The notes: generated from the sequence alone by a model not told the origin. DNA of 64,000 nucleotides from Conchocele bisecta (GCA_029237695.1 CM055266.1:114469370-114533369), one strand, 5' to 3'. Positions 21,856 to 34,079 are shown, counted from the first letter of the stretch. Numbers and translations: made by a program.

Positions 21856-23700
21856 TTTCTATAGAGTGGCGGGATCACCGGGTCATAAGTGCCGGTTTCC
21901 CAAACGCGTTGACAACGAAGCCAACGCGTTTGATTCACCAAAGCAACCGCGTTTGAAAATGTAATTATCCAACTATATTAGTAATCAACGCCGTTTGCTT
22001 ATAGAAAGGCAACGCGGTTGCTTCTCCAACACGTTGAAAACCGATGAGCAATGCGTGAAAACGGATGAGCAACGCGTTTTGGAACAGAACCCATATTGAC
22101 CATAATTGGGCAGTTCGGGTCATTAAGTGCTGTCTCTAACACGTAAGAGAAAGCAACGCGTTTGCTTTGTCGTTTCAAAGCCGTTGCTTTGGGCCGTTTC
22201 AACGCGTTGCTTTTGGCACCGTTTCAACGCGTTGCTTCTCGTTTCAACCGAGGTTGCTTGTTTGCCGTTTCAACTGAGTTGGCTCTTTGAACGACCAAAA
22301 GCAAAAGTCCATGTTAAACCGCTCCTACTGTTTTTGATATTCCAAGAATTCCCGCGCTTACTTCACCTGGCACACAAAGCTGGCATTCGGGGGGGGGGGG
22401 GGGGAGGGGGGGGGGGGGGGGTTTTCAGGGGTCGCGAAACTACATGATAAACGCGGCCGCGACATAACGTACCTTAGGGTAATTTGGAAATTTAGGCCGT
22501 AGCCAGTAAAATGGTTTTGAAAAAATTGAACACAATTTCTGCAAAAAAAACGTCAGAAATTTGACAAAATTTTAGAACAAATGCGGAATCAAAATCCGAT
22601 TTTTGCTCTGAAAAATGTGCGTCAAATGTGTGTACATTATAAATACGAACATTAACGTTCAAATTTTCAAAACCAAAAATTTTACGGCGAAATTCCAAAT
22701 AAATACCCGAAGGTTACGTTTATGACGCGGGCACGTCTCAGATAAGATCATTAATTAATGCAGTCTATGTGTCAGGTTCGACGAAATTCATCATCTTTCC
22801 TATAAGCCCAACCTTGGTCCAAGGGCGGTAAAAACCCCCAAAATCAGATACAATCTGATTATATTGAGCATACATGGTAGTACATACCACAACCTTTCCA
22901 CTCCAGTGGATTTTAAAAAACTGCCAAATTTTTACTCAACCGTATGAAGAAGATTTGTAAGAGCTTGTGCTGCATGTTCCCCAATCACAGAATATCCAAC
23001 TGTTATAGTCCCTTGATCCAAAACAATTTCGCGGACCCCCCTGAAAAACACCCCCCCTCCCCCCCCCCCCCCCCGATTGCCAGCTGGTGTGCGCATCTAG
23101 TAAGTAAGCGCGGGAATAATTCAATAACGACAAACAACAACGACAGTAGAGCTGTAACATGGACTTTGATTGGTCGTATTCAAAGCAATAACGCGCGGTT
23201 GTAAACGGCAACAAAGCAACGCGTTGATTGAAACGACAAGCAAACGCATTGAAACGGCAAAGCAACGCAAGTGAAACGGCACAAATGCAACGCGTTTGAA
23301 ACGGAAACGGAAAAGCAACGCGTTGAAACGACAAAAGCAACGCGTTGAAACGAAAAGCAACGCGTTTGAAAAACGACAAAGCTAAACCGCGTTTGCTTCT
23401 CTTACGTGTTAGAAACGACGGCCACTATGACCCGAAACTTGCCCAATATGGGTATGTTTCCAACAGCGTTGCTCATCGTTTTCAACGCGTATTGCTCATC
23501 TTTATTTTCCAACGCGTTGGAGAAGCAACGCGTTCCGCTTTTAGAAGCAACGCGTCTAGAAAGCAACGCGTTTGATTTACTATATAATAAACACATTTTC
23601 AACGCCGATTGACTTTTTGGTGAATTCATAACGCGGTTTGGCCATTGTCAACGCGTTGGGTTGGACAAACGGCCACATTATGACCCGGATCGCCACTCAC
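21855..23700. repeat. second large inverted repeat built of AACGCGTT minisatellite
   Basis: Arms at about 21855-22440 and 23030-23700 pair in reverse complement. Matching marks are CGGGTCATAAGTGC with CACATTATGACCCGG, ACCATAATTGGGCAG with TTGCCCAATATGGG, and CTAACACGTAAGAGAAAGC with its inverse at 23395. Much of each arm is a 20-22 bp minisatellite, GAAACGACAAAAGCAACGCG. Poly-G (22390-22420) and poly-C (23050-23073) tracts form the inner ends. No real gene is seen. Confidence 0.8.
22452..22735. mobile_element. MITE-like inverted repeat in the spacer
   Basis: GCGACATAACGTACCTTAGG on the left pairs imperfectly with CGAAGGTTACGTTTATGACG on the right. The interior is AT-rich and non-coding. Confidence 0.5.
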
Positions 23701-23867
23701 CTTACGGGATGATATGTGGAACCAAGGTAACATATCCGAATGAACAACCGATGATAAGAAAGGCGAGTAGACACTACAAAATGGCACCAATTGACCAAGC
23801 ACATGATAACGAATGTGGACAACACAGTTATAGGTTGAATTGACAAGCAACATAATTCAGAGTGTAC

Positions 23868-24716
23868 AAGCGCAAATGTCCCTAAAATGTGGGCAAGATG
23901 GACAATGACGGATTATTGGACAACATGACATTACGTCTTGGACAAGCTGCCAATGACGATTTGAACAAGAAATGGCATGACCTAATTGGACCAAGATTGA
24001 CATGACGATCTGGACGAAGATGAACATTAACGTCCTGCGGACCAACCTGGCATGACGATTGGACAAGATGGCATTTGACAATTAGGACAAGATGACATGA
24101 CGATTGGACAAACATGGACAATGGGACGGTCTTGGACAAGATGATATTGACGTTGGCCTGGACAAAAGATGACATGGACGACATGTGGACAAGATAATAA
24201 TGTACAGTGGACCAGCATATTCATAATATATGGACAATACAACAAATGATGACTGGATACGATATAATGTACAGTGGACAGCACATGCCAATGTGTTGAC
24301 AAGATAGTATGACGACTGGACAAAATGTAACGCACAATGGACAGCACATACTAATATCTGGACGTTTTAAAATGTTGAAATGGCACAATATAACGGAAAG
24401 TGGACAACCCATGTCACGCTGCGGACAAGCTAACATGTAGAATTGACAAAATATAATTCATAATGGGCAACGTAATCGAATTGCGCAAGATAATATGGTC
24501 AATTGGAAAGATAAAATGCACAGTGGACATTACATGATATTATGTTGACAAGACAACATGGCGAGTTGACAAGATATAATATACAGTGAACAGTACATGC
24601 TAACATTTGGACAAGACAGTATGGCGAGTTGGCAAGATATAATGCAGAGTAGACAGCACATGGTAAGTTTTGACAAGACAGCATAGCACGTTGACATAAT
24701 AACATCATGATTTGAC
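23868..24716. repeat. degenerate minisatellite GGACAAGATGACATGACGATT
   Basis: The left half repeats a unit of about 20-32 bp with GGACAAGATG and CATGACGATT. The right half repeats a longer unit of about 63-68 bp: TTGACAAGACAGTATGGCGA, GTTGGCAAGATATAATGC, AGTGGACAGCACATGC. Minus-strand open frames here arise only because the repeat lacks stops on that strand. Confidence 0.75.
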
Positions 24717-25117
24717 ATCAAATCACACTTATCAGGTACATGAGACAGCTGGGGCGTACTGCGTACAAGTCGCACTGCGTGATAGGCTGACAGCCAGACA
24801 ATTCGGGTTATCGGGTAACGGAACGAGTACAATAAAATAAAGAATACAACTTTTCTGGGGTTTTGCCAGTTCAGTACGAGGCATGGCGATCAAACCCTTT
24901 TTACAATATGCGTTATACTGTATACGTATATGATATAGCTCTAGCCACACCCTGCATACATACAACGACATATGTAATGGGCCCGTCGATGCAAGCTGGG
25001 ACCATCAATAGCATGCCCGTAGCCAGGGGGGTGCGTTGGGTGCGTCCGCATCCAACTTTTTCGGACAAGCTCATGAACACACAATCACGTTATCTGGAGC
25101 ACACCGTTAATTTCGTC

Positions 25118-25587
25118 ATTAGCAGTGACCGCTTCTACGCAGTTGGTCTTGATCCCAGCCGTGTTCAAGAGTGCCGGTCATCATGACATCAATGAACTAG
25201 AACAATCATATGAAGAGGATTTGACGACACCTGCCCTTCTCGAGGAAGAACATGCACGCTGGGTTAAGCGTTTTGTCTCGGAAAGTGATCCGCCATCTTC
25301 GTGTTCCAGTGCGTTCCGTTAATGCGATCCATGTTTATATCCGAACATTCACACATTGTTGAGAATCGCATGCACGTTACCTGTCACCAGTGCAGAATGT
25401 GAACGCGGCGGTAGTGCATTGAGGCGACTTCACCACTATTCACGTGCAACTATGACCAGTAGTCGTCTTTCTTCGCTTGCGCTCGTATACATTCATTATG
25501 GCTTCAAACACGATGTGCGGGAAATAATATCCCGATGTGTACGCCTACATCCTCGTAGGATGGAATTGGAATCACTCTTGTACTAGT
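25118..25587 (+). pseudogene. hAT-family transposase C-terminal remnant
   Basis: Two overlapping segments read as the end of a hAT transposase of the ZMYM1 / THAP0-like type. The first has VLIPAVFK and NELEQSYEEDLTTPALLEEE. The second has IACTLPVTSAECERGGSALR and TSSRLSSLALVYIHYG, ending HPRRMELESLLY. The second part is the hAT dimerisation region. The frame changes near 25320 with a TAA, and nothing upstream of 25118 is recognisably transposase, so the copy is truncated and dead. Possible residual sequence before it contains QSRYLEHTV. Confidence 0.75.
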
Positions 25588-26159
25588 CCAAATATTTAGA
25601 CTCCGTGTTGAATATTGTGTTTGAATGGGAAATACATTATACGTAGCTGCCATATAAATACAGCAGTTTATTATATACCTATCAAAGATATGTGGTGAAT
25701 TCATGGTGTATTCTTCAGCCAGATACGACACGGCAGATTGAAATTCCGTATTCCACTCAGTGGCTTTCTGAATCCATATTCCACTCTGTTCTCGTTCTGA
25801 TTTGCCAGAACTACTTGTCATCAAGAAAGTTCGGGAAATCATAATGATGTCCTTCAAATGAGAATAACCCCGTAAAAGCTAGTCATTTTCACTTAAAATG
25901 CATGCTATCAACGGACAATACACTCGATGTAGGATATTAGTCAGGATATGTTTAGAAAATAGGACAGAAAATGATAGCTGAAATTTGACGTCGTTTCTGG
26001 TCACGTGTCACTAGCGCGACGTCTCAGTGCTAGGCGATAAACCAAATGACTGCCGTCAAAGCACTGCGCAGAAAATAATTACAACTTTGTAATCCAATTA
26101 TATGATTTTTCAATGCAATATATGTGTTTTAAATGTTTGACTAGAATATAATAAACGCA

Positions 26160-26317
26160 ATATTAGTACAGTAACTTGATCCTTGGACCGGAAAGCTCTC
26201 GTTGGTCTTGGGCAGATCAGCTGATCATCTCGACTGCGTCTCGTTGATCCAGCTGATCTGCCTAATACCAACTCGAGCTTTCACCGCCCAAGGATCAAGT
26301 TACTTTACTAATATTAT
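26160..26317. mobile_element. palindromic MITE-like element
   Basis: TATTAGTACAGTAACTTGAT at the left is inverted at the right (ATCAAGTTACTTTACTAATA), continuing inward through CCTTGG, GAGCT and CAGATCAGCTGATC. The arms are about 70 bp. Non-coding. Confidence 0.7.
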
Positions 26318-26933
26318 ATATGTATAGTGACGTCAGTGTGAATAACAAAATGTAACAAATATTCAAACTATTTGGGACCGGACAGCGTGCATGTAAACTT
26401 ACCGTGGAGATACGTGTATACGTTGGGTTTCTGATATTCTGCTTTACAATGTGATTATAACACCTTTCTTGTGAGAAATTCGATAAAAGTCAAATTTCCT
26501 ACACAAAATAGAATATAATTCCTACTCCTAAATAAAGTCGTAAATGTCACAGAATGCAGGATTTAGCGTCTAAATTTCAAAAGTTACAATAACGTGACTA
26601 TGCGTATACGCATAGATTGTACATACGTTTTCTGGAATCCGATTCCATTACTGGACTAGGGCTTCGGATAATTCCCGTACATTGTTGATTACGAGTCTGG
26701 ATCTTGCCCCTCCGTCCAATTCATTCCATATATGCTCCATCATGCCTGGTGGTTCTTGGGGCCAAGGCAAGACGCGTACGTTGGTACGTTTAGTCAAGGG
26801 AAATTGCGGGTAATTCTGGACGTGTGTCGCCGTGCGTTATCCTGCATCAGTATACATGGGTCGTGTCTCTGCAGAAAACGAACCACTGCTGGCTGTAGAA
26901 CTTTGTCGATATACGACTGTGCATTCAGGACTG

Positions 26934-27382
26934 TTTTTGTTTGTTTGTTGGGATTTAACGGCCTATCAACAGCTAAGGTCATTTAAGGCCGGGTCAATGG
27001 GTTTAGTACTAAATCACATATATTACCTGTACAAGTACATGTACATGTTCAAGTACATGTACAAATGGGGGGGGGGGATCCCAAAATCAGAACTGAATAT
27101 TTACAATAACAAAGCTATGTATTCAGCCCTGAAATCAGAATAATCCTGATCTGATACCAGGTCCTCGCCACACCAGAATCACTTGGCCCCTCCCAAAAGC
27201 AGTAGGATCAGTAATAATATTACTACTTTTATAATGGGCAATAACCCAATTCAACTCCCAGGTAACTAACGAGCCAAATATAAAAACGTACCTGAGGGCC
27301 AAACCAGGCAAATCGTGATTCCTATAAGGAGGAACCCATACCGTTAATTTACGCCGTCTCGTTCGCCCGACCACCACCCACT
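26934..27382 (-). mobile_element. SINE-like element inserted in the Tc1 remnant
   Basis: It is flanked by the exact 12-bp duplication CATTCAGGACTG at 26922-26933 and 27383-27394. It begins with the TTTG-rich tail complement and GGATTTAACGGCCTATCAAC, carries a G9 run near 27068, and ends with CGTTCGCCCGACCACCACCC. The borders are therefore well defined at 449 bp. Confidence 0.85.
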
Positions 27383-27394
27383 CATTCAGGACTG

Positions 27395-28029
27395 ACTTTA
27401 TAGAATATGGCATTTTGTTTCAAATGCAATAGAATCATACATGCGACAGAATATATATATAAAGTATATCTGACCCTGTTCTTTTAGTGTATTATTATAC
27501 AGAGCACTTAGTTGCCATCTCCGCCTGTTTAGCTTGTACATGCTATCGGACAGTTTCACCACTTGGTGTTTTTGACACATACAGCAAATAATATGGCAGA
27601 AAATATATTAAAATTTGGTACAAATACGTCCCACACATATAGGACGACACATCCTATAAATATTAGTTCAGCAGACTACACAAAAAGCTAGATTGCTGAG
27701 CGTTTCTACCATCACTCAGAAAATATACAATGGACACTTTTGCAATGTGTAAAATGTCAAACTGGTGTACTGTTTATTATTAGAAGTACACCTGCCACAG
27801 GGAAACGCCGTATTTACTCGCATAGCAGGCAAGTAGACAATAATGACAATACACTAAGATAACTGCTTACACGTCACTGGATTCAATACATTATGTATGG
27901 TAATACAGGACTGGTATACATGTACAGTACTGTGTATTGTTCTTACTGTTAGTCTTTACTGAATTCTTAAACATTTTAATAATCAACAAACCCTTCAAAT
28001 ATCAGACCTTGTATATTTGATGAAAACAA
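27395..28029. other. AT-rich spacer between Tc1 halves
   Basis: No transposase motif, repeat or exon is recognised. The open frame on the minus strand at 27398-27580 has no family signal. Confidence 0.4.
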
Positions 28030-28829
28030 GGCATAGCACGTTGTAGGTTGACCTGAAATGCAGTATTCTCTCGCAGGTGCTCCACGCCGTTTTAAATCGA
28101 CGTCGGAGATATTAATGTAATAAATCGATCTGTACGAGCCGTTGTAACTCTGATTCTACCAGTACGAGCTCGATCCCTATTGCCAACTGTCATTTGGAAA
28201 CGCCGTTGGAGACGAACAATGGTGTTTCGGTGGCAACCGAAGCTTTAACGACGGCCGTAGTGTTTTGACCGGAGGCTAGCATCGTCAAGGCTTTGACTCT
28301 CCGGTTTTGACGAAGCCTAGACATTTTGCAACGTGATCTGTCACACATGTGTTGTGATTTCCTACTAGCAAAATGTCTAAATAATGAGGACAATCGCCTT
28401 TCAACATTCGTCAAGACGCTTTACGACTTGCACGTGCACAAATGGTAAAACTGTGCATAGCGCGATAAAACGCAAGTTTTATAACATATGTACATGAACT
28501 GATGTTTTTGTAGAAATTACAGCCAAAATAAAAGTGAAACACCCCAATTGTTGGTGATACACTTATTAACCTGCAGGAGTGTGCTAGCAGATCAGAAGTT
28601 AGACTGGCCACAAATGTCAAATGCCCCATTTCTCCAGCCACAACTACAATGTATGTTACTCCACGTGAGCCGCTGGATGACCAACTACGGCATCATCACA
28701 GGTACAACAACTGTAGATACCGACCCACCTACATAATCACACAGTTGGTGTGTATCTACTCTTGTTGATGGTGGCAGCAATGGTAATTCAGTATGGCGTA
28801 GCATTTCCATTGAAACGACAGAATGGGCA

Positions 28830-28991
28830 CGTGGAAGACTCGGACCTGTGACACAACAAAATTGCCCATTACAATAATAGAAGATAGTACTGTATGATAT
28901 AGAAGATAGTACTGTATGATACCAAGTGGGTGGGGTAATGGATGTTTTTGTAATGGGCATTTTCTTTGTGTCACAGGTCCGATTCTTCCAC
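28830..28991. mobile_element. MITE-like inverted repeat with internal duplication
   Basis: GGAAGACTCGGACCTGTGAC on the left pairs with GTCACAGGTCCGATTCTTCC on the right, extending through TGCCCATTACAA. The centre has GAAGATAGTACTGTATGAT twice in tandem. Part of the end recurs near 33705. Confidence 0.7.
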
Positions 28992-29280
28992 CTGTGTATT
29001 GGCAGACTAGTGGCTATCCAATTATGAATATCCTCACTCCCGGAATGCTTGGCTGTATACATACCGCCCATGTAATTAATTATTGGTCGTCTAATTCCGC
29101 TTTTACGCCCCAACCCCACCATGGACGGCGAATATACTGATACGTCAGATTTGGGAACTGTGGAACTGTGAAGCTTGTTAGAAAATGGGAAAACGATATT
29201 CAAATTCATATATGTCTTACCACAGAACCAGTTGCAATCTATATTGGACATACGTTTGACAACGGATGTTAAACAATCTG

Positions 29281-29459
29281 GGCCCGGTTGCTCAAAGCTT
29301 CTGTTAGCTTAACAGACTGTTAAATCCTTAGAATTGCTAAGGATTGAACAGTCTGTTAAGCTAACAGCATTGCTAAGGATTTAACAGTCTGTTAAGCTAA
29401 CAGCATTGCGAAGGCATTAACAGTCTGTTAAGCTAACAGAGGTTTTGAGCAACCGGGCC
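29281..29459. mobile_element. MITE with GGCCCGGTTGCTCAAA ends
   Basis: The 16-bp terminal inverted repeat GGCCCGGTTGCTCAAA is followed by a self-complementary interior of three tandem units containing AACAGTCTGTTAAGCTAACA and GCTAAGGATT. The element is 179 bp with no coding capacity. Confidence 0.85.
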
Positions 29460-29851
29460 GTCCAACAAGTTTGCTGTACCAGGCACTGGTGTTTGAACAG
29501 ATGGTCATTTATTTTGGTGTCATATGCGTATTTTGGTGGATTTCATTGATTTTGGGTAATTTACATGGTTTCGTGCAACTACTAATGCTCAAACATTACA
29601 CACGACACAACTCGCCAATTATCTACGCCTTCACCTTTCCGAACTTTCGGGCCCCTATATACTTACTGTCAAAATACGTATATCCTCTTTGGATGTATCT
29701 TCGGGGCCCTAGTACATGCCTTTTACAGTGAACGGAGTATATAGATTGACATCAGCAAACATTATGAATACAAATGAAACCTGTAACACCATGCAAATAA
29801 TGTGCAACAACAACAAAATATTAAAAACAAAAGTCGGCGTAAGAAACGTAC

Positions 29852-29994
29852 CTTCTAGATGTCGGCCATTGTGAACTAAATCAGCTAGGAGCTTTCTCCT
29901 ATCTTCGTGTTTTAAAGTTCTATATCGGTGCACCCACTTCAGAGTGTAGTTCGTAGTGTTGTATGAATGAAAATTGTATCTGGTTTCCAAATCA
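29852..29994 (-). CDS. possible internal exon of an unknown gene
   Basis: A 143-bp open stretch lies between a weak acceptor (AAATACAG) and a strong donor (AAG then GTACGT). It encodes a conserved-looking, charged and aromatic segment including YTLKWVHRYRTLKHEDRR and KLLADLVHNGRHLE. No family is recognised. No partner exon is identified nearby, so this is a prediction from splice sites and composition only. Confidence 0.3.
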
Positions 29995-31305
29995 CTGTAT
30001 TTCTCCAAAAACACAATTCATTTAACATAATTTTGGTTAAATTTTATCAAGTGATCTATTTTTTTTACACCATTTTTATAGATTTTTTATATATTCAGAT
30101 TTAGAAGGACAGATAACATAATTGTTTCTGTGGAAATCGACCGTTAAAATAGAAACTAAACATAATCTAAGTCACTCTGATCAAAATGTCACATGACCAG
30201 TTGTCAAAGACGCTGAAAGTAAAATTGGAGCTAGATTTTTCCAAATAAAACGAAAAATAACATGGTAAATTACTACAAACTGTTACTTAACAATATCAAT
30301 AAATATGAATATACGAGTGGGGATTGTCCCTGCAGTATATTTATACTGTACCGAGAGAAAAATGGCCGTCATTAAGTAGAGTGGAGGTGACACTGACAAT
30401 GCTCGCGCATTGGCAATGCTCGCTTAAAGGCCCTGAACGGCTCAGTATTACAATTTTCCGATTTTTTCAAACACAAAAACATGTTTGGCAACTGATTTAG
30501 TACACAAAACTAACACATACTGCCTAATAGATACATCTCAAGTCTTGAGATTTACATCTTAATCGCAATGTGAAGACCACAATAACTTGTTTTGTGTACC
30601 ACTCAGTGCAAAATGTCAATATTGACAATTTCATTTCCGTAACCCAACGGCTTCGGCTCGGAAGCGAGTCGATAAACTCTGGTTATCGGAATTCATCGGC
30701 CGCGAATCGGGGAGTTGAGAAGTTGACCCGAGCGTCTATCGGAAAATCGATCGGGCTTTGAAACAGGAACCTGCTGTTTGTTTATCAACAAATATTGATA
30801 TTTTCATCGACTACAAACTATTTTTGTACCAAAATGAATGCAAACAGTTTCAAAGTGTGTGTAAATAGAAACCTGTTGGACTTATGTGTGGGACAACCCA
30901 ATAGGAGGCCAAATTCGGCAACTTGAGCCTTATATAGGGGCTTTAATATTTACTTTTCGCCACAGGTCTCTTTTGCATATCAAAATATTCCAGATTTTTG
31001 TTTCTGAATGTACAAAATAATAGTCGTCTCCATTTTGTACATTGTCGTTGCAAGATCATTTCACGTGACGATGTGATGTCACGACTCACGTGACGTCACT
31101 GCAGATGCAGCATTTTACTGAGTTTAATACGAGAGAAAGCAGCTTCACAATTTACTAAAAAAAACATGCTGAAGTGGACTGATAATGATATGTAGCTCCA
31201 GTATGTAGAAGTGTAATTAAAATTATTGTAATTTTCGTTCCTTTGTTGCTTTTTTATGGTTAAACTTTATAAATCGCTCATTCTTTTACTTATGCATCAG
31301 TAAAT
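29995..31305. other. gene-free stretch
   Basis: No repeat family seen elsewhere in the window and no exon could be supported. The part 30640-30770 is CG-richer than its surroundings (ACGGCTTCGGCTCGG, CGGCCGCGAATCGG). Confidence 0.4.
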
Positions 31306-31307
31306 GT

Positions 31308-31368
31308 AACCCCCCTCCCCCACCCCCACCCCCACCCCCCCCCCCCCCCACCCCCACACACACAGCCA
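31308..31368. repeat. C-rich low-complexity tract
   Basis: Runs of C interrupted by A (CCCCCACCCCCACCC and a run of about 15 C), followed by CACACACA. Confidence 0.8.
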
Positions 31369-31757
31369 GGGAATAGTGGGGCTTTTTATTTTTGCTGGGG
31401 TGGTTCACATTGACTGATGCATTAAAAATATGAACATTACAACAATAGCTATGCGCGAGTATTGGTGAACTATTGCTCAAACTTGACATATTTTAGTGGT
31501 ATAAAATAATAACCGCTCGCTCGATCCTGGTGTAAATGTCACATGATCATTGATAAATTACTATTATAAAGCAGGGTTTCTCGAAGTTTGAAGAACAATG
31601 GGCACATTGAAACGCCAGATCAGGATGTCGTAATTTCACTGCGGAATATTTTGTTGTAAATTCAGCACCGATGCTGAGGTTAGGCAATAACAAATAAATG
31701 TATAGATTCTTATCCCCACCCGCCCCTAAAAAAATTGCCAGATTTCTTAGATAGTTT

Positions 31758-32995
31758 TCAGCTCACCTGAGCTCAGCAAAGCTCATGTGAGCTATTTTCA
31801 TTACCGCTTTTTGTCCGTCCGTCGTCAGGCAACATTTTCAATCATCTTCTACCGAACCGCTTGGTCAATGGACACCAAACTTTACCGGTATGGTCCTTAG
31901 GTGAAGCCTTTTCAAAGTAGTTAAAAGAAAGTCGACATGAATCCAAGATGGCCGCCGTGGAAAGGTTAAATCCTTCGAACGACGAATCCAAGATCATCCA
32001 TATTTTCATTTTACCCACTCCCGTGCGACCCCTGTGCCCAATGTCAAGGTCTAATTACTTTTAAGTGTTTGGTTAAAGTTTGTTCATGTACTATATATAT
32101 GCACCTGCTTTGCCCATTACCTTCAACCTTCACATGGCTGTTTATCATCATCTATATTTTCATTCTACCCCCATCCCGTGCGGCCCGTGTGCCCAATGTC
32201 AAGGTCTAATTACTTTGAAATGTTTGGTTAAAGTTTTTGTCGCGCCCGCTTGCGGAAAGCGCGATATAGTCGGGACTTTGGCGTACGTCCGTCCGTACGT
32301 ACGTGTGTCCGGTTAAAGTTTTTTTGGTTAAAGTTTTTCCGTCTACTATATCTCTTTGTGTTAGCGTCCATGCCTAGCCCCAAAGCGCGACATGCAGGCC
32401 GCGGCCATCTGGTCTCAAAATGAGGTAATTCAATGGACACCAAACTTTACCGGCATGGTCCTTAGGTGAAGCCTTTTCAAAGTTGTTAACAGAAAGTCGA
32501 CCTGAATCCAAGATGGCCGCCGTGGAAAGGTTAAATCCTTCGAACGACGAATCCAAGATCATCCATATTTTCATTCTACCCCCCTCCCGTGCGGCCCCTG
32601 TGCCCAATGTCAAGGTCTAATTACTTTTAAGCTTTTGGTTACAGTTGTTTCATGTACTATATCTATGCACCTGCTTTGCCCATTACCTTCAACCTTCACA
32701 TGGCTGTTTATCATCATCTATATTTTCATTCTACCCCCTCCCGTGCGGCCCCTGTGCCCAATGTCAAGGTGCAATTACTCTGAAATGTTTGGCTAAAGTT
32801 TTTGTCACGCCCGCTTGCGGAAATGGCGATATAGTCGGCACTTTGGCGTACGTCCGTACAGTACGTTTGTCCGGTTAAAGTTTTTTGGTTAAAGTTTTTC
32901 CGTCTACTGTATCTCTTTTTTTAGTGTCCATGCCTAGCCCCATGGCGCGACATGCAGTGCGCGGCCATCTAGTCTCAAAATGAAGTCATTATGTC
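31758..32995. mobile_element. AGCTCACCTGAGC-ended element with 565-bp tandem duplication
   Basis: The left end has the self-complementary AGCTCACCTGAGCTCAGC and GCTCATGTGAGCT, the inverse of the right end at 39.31-39.35 kb. A 565-bp unit starting CAATGGACACCAAACTTTAC is tandemly duplicated (31866 and 32431). Both units carry AAGATGGCCGCCGTGG, TGTGCCCAATGTCAAGGT and a nested CGCCCGCTTGCGGAAA motif (32240, 32805). Confidence 0.65.
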
Positions 32996-33292
32996 ATTCA
33001 AGATGGCCGCCAAAAGGTCAAATTTTTATTTTGTTCAAATGTGGTCATGTAATAGGTCAAAACGATGAGCTGATCGCCGTCATATAATGTTTCTTGAAAT
33101 AAAGTCATTATGTCATTCAAGATGGCCACCAAAATGTCAAATTTTGTTCAAATGTGGTCATGTAATATATCAAATCGAAGGTATCGATCAGCCGATCGCT
33201 GTCATATCATTTTTCTAAAAATGGAGTAATTATGTCATTCAAGATGACCGCCAAATGGTCAAATTTTGTTTGTGTTCGAATGTGGTTATGTA
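32984..33292. repeat. tandem repeat of about 110 bp, three copies
   Basis: GTCATTATGTCATTCAAGAT, CGCCAAAAGGTCAAATTTT and GTTCAAATGTGGTCATGTA recur three times with small changes. Confidence 0.75.
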
Positions 33293-33863
33293 GTCACTAT
33301 TCAGGTGCAATCAACACTTCTCTCACTTTTCCCTGAGATTCGGTAACTACTAAAATGTGGACATATATTGAACCCTGATTTGATCGGCTAATAACATCGT
33401 GCTCTGCATGACTTTTCATTTTGAACTTTCACACTAGCATTAAATAACATGTTATCCATATAATATCACCTATATACTGTACATATGTACACTCTCGGCA
33501 AACGATATACTAATACAAACATAAAACATTTACCGGGTCCATGCGCGAACTGGGCTGCCAACACAACGTACATTTATATTTTGGCATATCATTTACTCCA
33601 TAACATCATTTTCGCCATAAGGCACCTTTTCGCACGAACACCTACAGAAACGGGTGGGTGTGGTAATCTTCTTCTTTTTTAAATAGCTATTTACTGGGTC
33701 CTAGGTCCGAGTCTTCCACCTGTGCTTGCTCTTTGTAGATCCTGATCATTACGTACACCATGTACACTGGGCCAGAGATATCAATGTTGCAATTGTTGCC
33801 TGGCAGAACGTTGTGTGGCGTGCATCATGCAAAATTTGGCGTTATTTTCATAGAATATTCCTA

Positions 33864-34079
33864 CAGTGGAACCTCTCTAAACCACACATCAAGAAAATAT
33901 ATGTGATCTCATTTTGAGAGGTTTCTTGGTAACGCATCTCAGATTATAATGCATGTTCATGATTGAAAAAGATATATGTATGTCCCAGAAAGATCATATA
34001 ACAGGATTACAGTGGAACATCTCTAAACTGGACACCCTAGGGACCTCCCAGGGTGTCCGGTTTAGAGAGATTTCACTGT
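33864..34079. mobile_element. pogo/Tigger-like MITE with CAGTGGAACCTCTCTAAA ends
   Basis: CAGTGGAACCTCTCTAAACC at the left is inverted at the right (TTTAGAGAGATTTCACTG) beside TA. A second, nearly perfect hairpin of the same termini occupies 34009-34079. A larger relative lies at 52.20-52.43 kb. The terminal sequence resembles Tigger/pogo-type ends. Confidence 0.7.

Larger units (their letters stand above)
26594..28390 (-). pseudogene. Tc1-like transposase, split and missing its centre
   Basis: The N-terminal part (28390-28030) includes RQNRRVKALTMLASGQNTTA, then after a frame change HRNTIVRLQRRFQMTVGN and RDRART: the paired-type helix-turn-helix of Tc1 transposases. The C-terminal part (26933-26594) has LNAQSYIDKVLQPAVVRFLQ and the second catalytic Asp in LMQDNARRH; after a frameshift it continues with VLPWP, MEHIWNELD and a TAG within ALVQ-WNRIP. 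The first catalytic Asp region is absent, and 27395-28030 has no transposase homology that I can see. A SINE with a 12-bp target duplication lies between the halves. It cannot be active. Confidence 0.8.

Noticed and set aside
22127..22447. 106-codon plus frame with poly-Gly
   Set aside because: Produced by the AACGCGTT minisatellite and a G run.
23866..24832. Chain of Cys/His-rich minus frames, zinc-finger-like at a glance
   Set aside because: They arise from the GGACAAGATGACATGACG minisatellite read backwards; spacing is not that of any finger and many frames are equivalent.
28519..28560. Tc1 terminal repeat (TACAGCCAAAATAAAAGTG) for the Tc1 remnant
   Set aside because: The orientation is that of a left end, which does not fit the minus-strand transposase. 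It may belong to another lost element.
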